From the NCBI RefSeq assembly GCF_042242105.1, contig NC_092022.1, forward strand, positions 13,140,001-13,204,000: a stretch of DNA of 64,000 bases. Reading direction: 5' to 3'. The position numbers and the translations under genes were made by a program. The DNA comes from Pempheris klunzingeri (taxonomy: Eukaryota > Chordata > Actinopteri > Acropomatiformes > Pempheridae). This document shows, one piece after another, positions 10,318 through 20,800 of this stretch (its first letter is position 1; every line of letters starts with the position of its first letter). The notes below the pieces were generated by a model, which saw only the letters and a program-made list of their open reading frames with translations, was not told where the DNA came from and made no database searches.

Positions 10318-13300
10318 ATGTCCATCAGTCGGAAGAACTGGTCGGCTTTGTCCAGGTGAGATTATATCTGGAGCTCTTTAGAGTGAATGTGACACCTGCG
10401 GCTGAGAGCACCATCTGCTGCTGCTGCTCCCTGACAGTAGATGTAATGCGGATTCACTTTATTCACTCAACTGGCATAAAAAGCAGCTCTCCTGCTTCAC
10501 TATAGGACAAAAATGAGTTCATAATGCTCATTCCAGGACTAGCATCTCTGTATTCAGCAGCCCGGTGAGCCATAAGGAGCCCTATGAAAAAAATTTGCTA
10601 TTTTCTGTCTCTTTTGGTGTCACTGTTAGTAGTAGGGGCACTTCTACCTTTGCTTTTATGCTTGAATAATGCGCTATAAAATCACAGTTGGCAGTTTTTC
10701 AGGTTAAAGTCTAGAGATAACTGGAACATTCGGACGACTCACTCTTGAATAAAAGTGTTCATCCAGCACCACGAGATGCTGCACTGGAACTGGCTGGTTT
10801 TCTACACACAAAAAGTACAATACTAGACTGGTTGCTCAAATTTGCTCAGACAAGTACCAAACTGTGTCTCCACTAATAAAACAGTTGATGAACAAGTAAA
10901 GCAGGTTCTGTGTAACCGTTACAACTGCAATCACTCCTTTCCCACAAACAAAACATGCAGTTAACTGGATTAATTTCTGTAGATTTCAATGAAAACGTAA
11001 CTGTGGCTTTGTGTTTTTGGACCCCGGTATGTCTTCATCCTTAATTTTGAATTCCTGAATCATTGGGTCTCTCTCTTAATTAAAGAGTTTGGTCTTGACC
11101 TGCTCTTTATGGAAACCGTCTTGAGATAACGCTGTTATAAACTGGCGCTCTACAAATAAAGATTGATTGATTGATAACATTATAACTTCGTCCCCAGCCT
11201 AGCACGCCAATGGACGAGGGAGGACGAGGAGGAGGTTGAGAGGGAGAGGAGGAGGAGGGTGAAGAGCTCAAGCACCACCGCCGACCCCGATGATGACTTC
11301 AGCCAAACAGCCAGAGACACACCCACCCATGACAGCCCCTTTGGGACAGACTCCACAAGTGAGATGTCCCAGGGCCTCAGCAGGTTATTCCCACAATTTA
11401 GTAAAGCAAAATTTATTGATTTGTACCTGTCAAGCTTGCTTTATCCTGCACAGTCTGAACACGATTCTGTAGCTGTGCTCTGCTCTCCTGCTTTCTTTTC
11501 CCCTTTGTTTCTTGTATGTAGGAGGACCACAGGGTTGCTAGTATGTACAGTTGGAATCCATCTCCTTTAATGTTGTGTCTTTTTAGTGGATGGATTTCAG
11601 AAGCAGAGACATTTGCCTCATAGGAGTGTGTCATCTGTGTACTTCTCAAACACATAAAAAACCCAATACCATGCATGGAAAGTATGAAAAGCTGTCAAAA
11701 ACACCAGCAGCTGAGTAGTACCTGGAGCAGTCAGCCTTCAAAGCGAGAGAAGAACTGTAGAGCCTTTCAACAGAGAAACCTGATCAGACGCAGGACTGAC
11801 AGGTCCTTTCGCTCCCTCATTAGAGAGTATCCAAATATGTACTGGTTGTTCATGTGTGTGTGTGTGTATGTTATTTATTTTCAGTGCAGAGCAGATGCAG
11901 CTGGACTTTGTGGAGATGCTGCGTGTGCGTGATGAAAAGCGGAGGATGAGGCACGTGGAGACTCTGAGACGACAGAAGGAGGTGGGGGAGGAAGAAGCAG
12001 AGGCCTGCAGAGGAGGAGGTGGCGAAGGGGCCAGGGTGGAGCTTCTGGGGGACTTGGATGAGGGGCAGGGTGGTGCGTTACCCTCTGTGAAAACCACGTC
12101 CAAACCACAACCACCTCTAAAAACAGCCTCTTACAGCTCTACCAACAGCAGCAGCAGCAGCAGCGCTAACATCACAAACAGACAAGTAAGACTGAAGTCA
12201 CTTGTTACCTTTCAGGAGAGTGAAAGATATGTAGTCAAAAATGACTTTTAAACCTAATGAAGTTAAAATATGATTACACGAGACTGCACATACAGTAGGC
12301 ACAGCATGCTAATGAGCTATTTCATGGGACATCTGAGAACTTTGCCCCGCTGGTGGTGTGAAAGGAAAAGTCAGGGAATCACCAAAGTCATGAGGTTTCA
12401 TCCTCTGGGGAACATGAGTGACTGTACAAAACTTAATAGCAATCAATCCAATAGTTTAAGCCTGAAGCAAAGTGATGGACTGACCGACCAACAGCCACTA
12501 GCAAAGCTTAATATGACCTAAGTATGGACAGTCTTCACTGACAGACGAATCCTTTGACAAGACAGGGAGACAACCACCACACGAACCTTCATTCACATCC
12601 AAACTATTATAGCTTCACTCAGTCATGGCACGGTGCCACCAGTAGTGCCACCCTGCAGTGCGGTTAATCACAGATATCTGTTACCCCACACAGAGGGAGA
12701 GTCATGTTAATCATTCTCTAGATTCTACAGCAAGTTTTTCTTCCTCCTTGGGGAAAGATATTAATGTTACATGTTCTGTAAAGATGGGAACACTACTGAT
12801 AGCATTTAGGTTAACAAAGCCAGACATAAGGAAGGAGACTATGATGCTCACACATATACACATTGATGTATTTTCTAGTCATAAAAAATATATGGTATAT
12901 TTTCTTTGGGTATATAATCATAAGAATATATACATCACTAATAGAATATGAGGAAAAAACTGTATGGACCATGTCCTGCCTTACTTTTAGATTCTTCCTA
13001 TGAATCAAGTGACCATGCAAATCGTCTATAAAACTTTGATAAGGTGTACCTATTTCATAATTTGAACTTTATCTTTTATTACACTCGCGGGCTGCTTTAA
13101 TTTAGTGTCTCTGCAAATGAGGCCATAACTGTACAGTATTGTGTAATGCAAGGTGTGTCTCAGGTGGCTCTATACAACAACTTGTGTGCCGTGTGCTCAT
13201 GCTGATCATCTGTCCTGTCTGTTTCTTTGTTAGCACGAAAACGGACAGTCGTCGAGCAAAGACTCTGATCCCAAGCCATCGTCCAACCCTGGTCGCAAGT

Positions 13301-16300
13301 TTGTCAGGTTAATGAGCACAAGTTTTATTTATTGGCCTTATTAGTCACCGGGAAAGATCAAATAGAGCTCTTTTTTTTAGATAAGATAGAGGTAATTGAT
13401 TGCATGCTGGAAAATGAAAGTGCTACATAAAAGAACAGCGCACTAGAACAATGAAATAACAACCAAAAGCAAAATATTCACCAAGTGAAATTGATTGTAA
13501 TGGCTGGTTTACTGTTTAAGTAATGAACCAAGTGAAGACAACCACAAAGAAATCTTCAGAAGGCTCATTTATTTAGATACAGCATGTAAAGAATTTGGAA
13601 ATTTGACCTATACCTAAATATTACTACAGTATATACAATGCTAATGCAGTCTCACATTAACCGACCTCCATCTACTCTAAGATTGCAGCGGGAAAAAGTG
13701 GTTCTCAGTTTGGATGCATACATGGTTGTCAGTTTGATGGCGTTGCCAGCCCGTCATTCTACAAGATCAAAATGTTATTATCTGTTCAAGAGGGTTTTGA
13801 CATAGTAGACATAGTTTCAGTTTTCATTTCAGTAACTTTATTATCCCTAGAGGGACAGACACAGATCATAGAAAACAATATTTCAAAAGGAGACTGGTAA
13901 ACAGGGTGCAGCAAAGACCTTAATACTCTGCAGCTTTTCTGTGAGTTGCTCCTGGGTCACTAGTTGCTTTCTCATGCACACCTTCAACTGACCTTTCAGT
14001 TCACTTGCATTTCTGTTATTGCAGTTCTGTCTCCATCTCACTCGACAAAAGCCCCTTTCCCAGTGGGAGTACATCTCCCATGAGCCCTTGCTCTCCGACG
14101 ACCCCCTTGTCACCGCGAGAACACTGGCCGTCGCCTTGCCAGAGTCCCTCTCCGAGGGGAGCTCAGAGCCCCGTTCAGAATGGACACACGCAGGAGGTAT
14201 TTTAACACACACAGACGCACAAACGGTGTCAAAAGAGACAGTTTTCAACATAACTATCTGAGCTTCATGCTTTGCTTGCCTCAAGTATGGAGGCAAAGTG
14301 CTTGCCATCAGCGCTTCTGCAACTCGCAATTCAATAAAGCAACAGCACCCTCTTGTGTTAAAACCTGCAGCTTGCCCAAAGTACACAGTTGTGAAGGACG
14401 GAAGAGATGTTCACTGGAACTCTGACAGGGAATAGTTTTATTAAGTTATTTTACTTACTTTCTCAGACCAGTGCACACGGCTCTTCCTCCAACGACAACT
14501 TTGAACAGACGGCCAAACCTGCCTTCGTCAGGCAGAGCTCCAGGACTATATCTTTCAGGGTAAACACACCCAAACCACACATGCATGAACACATTCTCCC
14601 TGGTAAATGCCAACATTAACTCTTGCCTATTTGACTGTTAAAACACGATTTAATCTCACATCAGCTGAGTATCAGACCAGGGTAATTTACTTGTGCCACC
14701 CAGGCTTCGGGCTTATGCTAATGGCTGAGGCAACACTTACCAGCTTGTACTGCTGACTGGTTGCTTTGTTAACATCCGAACACATGAAGAGAAACAGGAT
14801 GACCGTGCTGGTCATTAGCTGCTGATATATGGACGGCTGTAAGGTCTGCACATTCTCACCTGCTTGGTATTCCACAGATGATGAGGAAGAAAGAGGAGGA
14901 CAGTGCGCCGCTGCAGAGGAGGTAAGAAAACATCCATGTCTCTATTTTGAGTCTTTTTACCTTCTAGCTCAGTTTGATTGCTGATTGCTTTTTTCTGTTG
15001 CAGTGCGAGCGTGAGGATGGCATCCAAGAAGTTTGAATCCAACACAGTAAGATTTTACTTTCACCTGACATAAAATAATAATAATGATAAAACTCCTCAG
15101 TTATTCAAAACAATCAACTAATTTGAATATTGGTAATTACTTATAGATGATTTAATTATCAGTACATCTGTGCCTTGGTGGGGACGATATTGTTTCAATA
15201 CAGAGCGGAAAAGTTTATGACTGACACAGGGCATCAAAATATTACTGAAACTAATCTGTAAATGGTCTGTATTAAAGTTGTACATAGATGATTTACTGTT
15301 TTTGTAATGTAAATAATCTTTTGGTTTGGATCAGGACCAAAATGAAGACGAAGACAAACCATCATCTTTCCAGAGAAAGTGAGTGCGTGTGGCCAAATGA
15401 GTTTTGTACGTTTGAATTATTGTTATTTTGGTCAAAGTAAGCGTGCACATGTGCACATATGCGTTCTGTTTTGTCCAGCTCTAGGCAGAGGATTTCATCC
15501 AGGTCTATCCAGGAGAAGATGGAGAGACTGGCTCAGGCTGCACAGGTTAGACTAAAAATCACAAATGCAGCAACACAGAGGAACTGTACAAGTAACAACA
15601 AGTTTGTTACTCAAGTCTTCATTAGTAATCAACACTGCAGATGTTTTTTTTCCCTCACTGTGCTTCCTATACGTGTAGAAGTCAGAATTGGTGCGCTCTC
15701 CGGATGTGACCCAGAGGACCCTGTTCTTGCTGGACGAGGTCTCCAGGAAGAGAGGCCTCTTTGAGAAGGAGCAGGAGAAAGCGAGCCCCGGCAGCCCGGG
15801 ACTCTCCAGACAGGTACAGTCATCACTCACAGTCCACTTTCTGCTCTGTATCGGACGCACATGAGCCGTCAACGCATTCAGTGGTATCACTATCATGACT
15901 AATTACTTCACATCTCTGGTGTTATCAGGAGATTAGGAGCTTCACATCAGGCATGTCAGACCGGATCAACCGCTGGCTTAACAAGACCAACCAAGCGGGG
16001 TCTTCACAAAATCCTACTGTAAGGATATTTCGCATTGTTACATGTCTGCTAAAACTGCATCTTCTAAGAGGTTATTCCAGTGTGGCATCTGGCAGCTAGA
16101 GGGCAGCAGTGCTCTTTCAGCTATTCTGTATGTGCCACAGTGTCCTCAGCAGGACATATGGTGTTTAACAGTAAGGTACACTGTCATCTCACATGTTATA
16201 TCCGAGCAAGAATGTTTCTCTTTTCTGTCTGTTCTTCTGAGGGTTCATTGTCTTGTAGAAATTAATGTGATCGTTTTGTTCATTCTGTATGTGCAGGACT

Positions 16301-16392
16301 TGAGACATGTGGATATAACCAGTAAGAGGAGCCTGTTTGAGAGCAGAGGAGAGGACTGTGGCCAAACAAGCCCTGGAAAAATCTCCAAGTGA
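10318..16392 (+). CDS. lad1: Ladinin-1 (about 460 aa, 13 coding exons)
   Basis: Ladinin-1, an epithelial cytoskeleton-associated protein first described at the basement membrane zone. Exons: 10318-10355, 11198-11383, 11885-12185, 13234-13307, 14025-14196, 14467-14559, 14878-14921, 15004-15046, 15335-15378, 15479-15545, 15679-15813, 15929-16018, 16297-16392; the frame is kept throughout. The N-terminus MSISRKNWSALSSLARQW and the following acidic-basic run (DEEEVERERRRR) match human LAD1 closely. Later landmarks are SSRTISFR (exon 6), an IQEKMERL helix, SRKRGLFEKE and SDRINRWLNKT. The middle is low-complexity, with Ser/Pro-rich parts and a serine run from AGC repeats, poorly conserved as usual for the family. 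The exon 2/3 junction is uncertain: exon 2 could end at 11358 (better donor, GTGAGA) with exon 3 from 11890, also in frame. The last exon carries a second SKRxLFE motif. Confidence 0.88.
11060..11176 (+). repeat. 3' end of a non-LTR retrotransposon (LINE tail), ends in (ATTG)n
   Basis: Phrases TTAATTAAAGAGTTTGGTCT and CTGGCGCTCTACAAATAAAG followed by ATTGATTGATTG form the standard 3' end of a fish LINE family (L2-like, from memory). It lies in lad1 intron 1, 22 bp before exon 2. Confidence 0.65.
12365..12510 (+). repeat. Dispersed repeat, family A copy 3
   Basis: Partial copy in lad1 intron 3. It contains GGAAAAGTCAGGGAATCACC, CATCCTCTGGGGAACATGAG and GATGGACTGACCGACC, the core of family A. 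Confidence 0.7.
13815..13870. repeat. Possible LINE-end fragment
   Basis: A short stretch, CAGTAACTTTATTATCCCTA followed by GAGGGACAGACAC, resembles the conserved end of another fish LINE group. It is too short to classify from sequence alone. Confidence 0.35.
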
Positions 16393-17076
16393 AGGATGCC
16401 CATTCATAATGCCCAACAGGTTAGATTACTGTCCAGCACTGCATGTAGTAACATACAGCAATACTTATTTGTAACTTTGTATTTGCATATGAATCAAAAT
16501 AATAATGAATATGTGCTCTTATTTGGCTGATTTAAAAGGTGGCGAGAGGAGACAAGGAGAGCTGGAAGATTAATGGATGCCATGACTGATTCTTTCTTCA
16601 AGCTTTTTATGTTTTTTTTTTTTTCTGCAATGCCAAAGCACACAGGAGGAACAGATGTGTGAAATACAGAAAAATAGTTGTACCATTAGAGGACTGAAAA
16701 GGACACTTATTTTACAGTTAGGAGGCTTCCATCATACACTTTTGCATTACTTCCTGAAGTACAAATATGTCTTATTTCAAACACTGATACAGGGTTTGAT
16801 GTGCGAGGAAGAGAGTAAAAAACAAAGTAGACATAAGAGGAAGAGAATAGTGATATTTTTTGCTCTAAACCACAGCTATTTACCTTAACTTTGTGTAATT
16901 TTTTGAAAGCACTTTAAACAGGTGAAGGTTTTAAGGCTAATGATGCTTATTTTTACTGAATGACAGTAGTGGGAATTTGGTTTGAGTTGTAATCGTATGG
17001 TTTTTTTTTTTCTAATTGCAAAAATATGTGTTTTGTTGTGGTTCATCATTGTGGGCAATATGCTGCCTGTTTAAGG

Positions 17077-17082
17077 AATAAA
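17077..17082 (+). other. Poly(A) signal of lad1
   Basis: AATAAA about 685 bp after the lad1 stop and about 375 bp before the tnnt2 promoter cluster. The 3'UTR between holds T-rich tracts and nothing else recognisable. Confidence 0.65.
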
Positions 17083-17277
17083 ATGTTTTATTACTACAAA
17101 TGTGTGTCATAAATGTATTTTAATAGCTCACTTACGCAACACAAAAAGAGCTTCTAGTCTTAAATGCATTTACATTCTCCAGCATCACTTATCTCAGCAG
17201 AGGGAGGATGTAGATAGGAGTTGCATGTCTGTGTTCAGTCAGCGGCAGGTTGCCATAAAAGGCAGAGAAAATGTGTT

Positions 17278-17390
17278 TATATGTGTGTGTGTGTGTGTGT
17301 GTGTGCGCCTCAGCTTGTGCTTGTGCTTGTGTGTGTGTGTGTGTGTGTTTATATGTGTGTGTGTATGCCTCAGCTTGTGCGTGTGTGTGC
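17278..17390. repeat. Compound (TG)n microsatellite
   Basis: Two long TG runs separated by a CTTGTG-rich spacer and followed by a duplicated GCCTCAGCTTGTGC phrase (about 17307 and 17367). It is alternating purine/pyrimidine, so capable of Z-DNA. It lies just upstream of the tnnt2 promoter cluster. Confidence 0.9.
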
Positions 17391-17458
17391 CATTGTGAGC
17401 ACCTGTGGCTTTATCTGGATGTTTTTGGCGCTGCAGCTCACACTTGTGCATGCAGCGG

Positions 17459-17515
17459 CCTTTTTTGGGAACGGTGATAATGGAGAGGACATGCTATCTA
17501 AAAAGTTATTAATAA
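17459..17515 (+). promoter_or_regulatory. Putative tnnt2 cardiac promoter module (CArG, GATA, MEF2)
   Basis: Three canonical muscle or heart motifs lie within 57 bp. They are a perfect CArG box CCTTTTTTGG (17459-17468, SRF), TGATAA (17475-17480, GATA, with a second GATA-type TATCTA at 17494-17499) and TTATTAATAA (17506-17515, fits the MEF2 consensus YTAWWWWTAR). A consensus donor CAG|GTAAGT at 17674/17675 suggests a noncoding first exon ending at 17674, spliced to the acceptor at 17798. No CATTCCT M-CAT core was found between 17400 and 17832. The motifs are seen; promoter function is inferred from known cTnT promoters. Confidence 0.6.
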
Positions 17516-17832
17516 CACAACAAGGGGTCCTAAAGCCTCTTCTCCACAAACACAGTCTGTCCCTTTACCCTCTGAGACCTCACGTTCTTGTTGGTGAAAG
17601 CAGGGACGTCTTCTCTGCCGCACATTGGGTCTGACCATCAGCTCTCCTTCTTCATCACACCATCTGATCCTCAGGTAAGTTTAGCTGATAATAACATTAC
17701 ATGTATGTGCAAACAGAATACGGTAATAATAATAAGAAGAATATGGGAAAAAAAGCAGTGAATGTGAAGGGACACATGACTTCTAGGTGAATTTACAGAC
17801 TTGTGCTGCTGGACAACTGAAAACTTCCTGCC

Positions 17833-20800
17833 ATGTCTGACAACGAGGAAGTGGCGGAGGAGTATGAGGAGTAGGTTGAGGCTTGTTTTCACTTTCATGT
17901 CAAATATACATGTTTCTAATTTTTCTTCTTAAACATGCTAAACATTTGTCAAGTAAAAACTCACCCTGTTATACAACTGCGAATAGACAGGCATGTATTT
18001 TCTTTACATCTATTGTGATGGAAGACGTATGTAACTGTAATGTGATGACAGGCTGCTATGTGTTCATGTCCAAATAACAAACATACGTACATGTTTGATT
18101 TTCACAGGGAGGTGGAGGGTAAGTATGACTCACCACACACACTGTACAGTATCATCACCGCACTGATGTGATCTAGGTACTAATAGACACTGTTCTACAG
18201 CTCAGATTGACTTGCCAATAGAGACATCTCTAGCTCTTTTGGATTAAAACTTTTGGTTTCATAAACAAAACTTTTTAATTTGCATTAATAAATTTTTAAT
18301 CACAGATTTAATTGACTTGCAATAAACACTTTTTGGATTTTTGGAATGTAGTGTTTGGAAAATAGTTTTGCTCTCAAATCTACTCTGATTGCATTATAAG
18401 GCCACAGAGGTAACCTCATACATACAGAGTTACATGGGTTTCAAAGGAATTTCAAGAGATTTTTTTAAAAGTTGTGTCATCTGTGCATGAAAATGTCAAA
18501 TTGATTTATGGATCGAATGTGAATGCTCAAGTAAGCATACAGCTTTCATAACTGTAGGCCTTGTTGTATATACAATATCCAAGAGCAGTGTAGAGTACCA
18601 TATAATTAATAGGGTGTCTGCCTTTTTTTCCTAATGTCTGAAGCTTATCGTACTGCAGCAGTGTGTTTGTACCAAATGACTTCCTTGTTGAGTCACAGAT
18701 TGCAGTAGGTAGATTTTTTTGGGGAAAATCCACAGGATGTAAAAAGTTATTTGTTCAAGGTCTCAACGGCGATTTCCTCTTTCTGTTCTACTTTTGCTTG
18801 TAATTAGTGGAAGCATTTGAGTAAAAGCAGTTGTTTGTGTATGAAATGTGGTACTATAAACCACAGTTTGTATTTCTCATTATGCGATTGCGTCTATATA
18901 ATCCTTCTCTTGTGTATTTTCCTGGCTGGGTGATTCAGAAGAGGAGGCAGCTGAAGGTATGTGAAGTTAAATGAATGACTTTTTGTCATTCATTTGTTTC
19001 AGTGGGACACTTAAAATGCTGCTTAACAGAGCATCAGGTGGTGTGTTCAACGTTGTTTGACACACTCAGGGTGCCTGTGGTTGAAATAAGATAACTGTGG
19101 CTGACATACATGAATGATTACATTAGAATCACACATGCTTTATTTCATCTTTCTGTCTTTCTTTCTCTCTGTTTTAATGTTGGCTGCTTTGCTAGTTGGA
19201 CGGCTTTTACTAACAGGCTCTGTGCTTTTGCTCAGCAGGGGAGCAGGGGGTAGAGGAGGAGGAGGAGGAGGAGGTGGAGGAGAAGGAGGAGGAGGAGGAA
19301 GAGGAAGAGGAAGGTACTGCTTGTGCTTTGAGCTGAAAAGTACCAGGAGTGTTTTCCTGTAACCTTTCACCTTTAAATCAGAAGCATGTAGAGTGATGAA
19401 GCTCACTACACACATACATGGTAACTGGACAGAAACATTATAGTGTGAAATTATAGTGAGAAAATTTTATCTCAAGATCCAAACTAGTATTATTGAGAAA
19501 TAACACTAATGGCTGAAAATTCTATTTAACATTTGACAAGCAATGCTAGCAAAGAGACCAGTATATAGTGGATGAAAAATGACTTATTCATCAACGATGA
19601 AAATATAAATAAATGCTGAAATAACTAAACAAAGAAAAGGTATAAAATTATACTATATTTTTTACTCTTATTTATCCACTTATTTCTACTATTTGTACTT
19701 TTATTAATGGATTTCTCATTTTTATTCTAATTTCTTTCTGTGTTCATACATTTTTTCATATATTTCCTGATTTATTTCTGTGTGTGTAAATGAGGTAGGT
19801 TGAAATAAATTCACTCTTAAGAAGAATTGGTCAGCTGGGCAAACGCTAATGCTGCCAAATGGATCACAATGGAAATTTAATTGTAAATTTAGAGACAGAA
19901 AAACACAACATCTACACATTTATTTATGTAAGTTGATTAATTATCAACATGTACTTATTAAATCATTTATCTATACATGTATTCTTTTATTTATTCACTG
20001 TATATTTAGGTATTTATTGTAGCATTTATTTGTTCATTTCTGACAATTAATAAAGTCATTTTTCATCCTCCCTGATCCAACTTTTCTGGATTAGCAGTGT
20101 AAACTATCACAAAGTCTGTCTCTTTTTGCTGTCAGTAATGGAGACATCCCAGAAAGTATCTCCTGATGAGATCGCATTCATGGGACTTTGACATTTGGCT
20201 CTCGCTCCTCACGAGTTCCCAAATATTGACTGAACTGCTCATGAACCTGCGGGCGTAATGTTGTGTTTAAATGCATGACTTATGACATGATTTGTGATTA
20301 GATCTCAAGTCAGAGTCGGGAAAATGAGGCGTCATAACATCTGCACACAAACACACACACACACGAACACACACTCCACTTCACCAGCTCTTGAGTGCTG
20401 CCTGCTTTAAATATCAGAGGTGGGTAGCTCATTGTCAACTGATCACTCATTATCTCTCTGCAAGGCTTTCATTTATTCTCCTGTTTAGCAGCTTATTGCG
20501 CTCATCATGCGCTTATGAAATGTGGCAGCTCACTGACAAGTGAGAGTGATGGTTCAAATAAGGCAATGAGTTAATATCACACCCTGTGAGTGTCAGGTTT
20601 TCTCACTAATATGTCACTATTTGCTGCACAACGTCCTTCTCTGCCAGAAACTGTGCTGGAGGATGACACGCCTGCAGCAGAGGAGGAGGCCAACGAAGAA
20701 CAAGGTGAGGAGTTTAAAAGAGGTTTAAAACAATGTTGCCAAGTTGATTTCAAGTGCAGACATCTAGTCAGTGTAACTGTGTCAGTGGTTACTCAGAAAA

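Noticed and set aside
17271-17477. Cys/Val-rich open frames in several registers
   Set aside because: They are produced by the TG microsatellite.
19140-19415. Proline-rich open frame antisense to tnnt2
   Set aside because: It is the complement of the GAG/GAA coding repeat in the acidic exon; no independent evidence.
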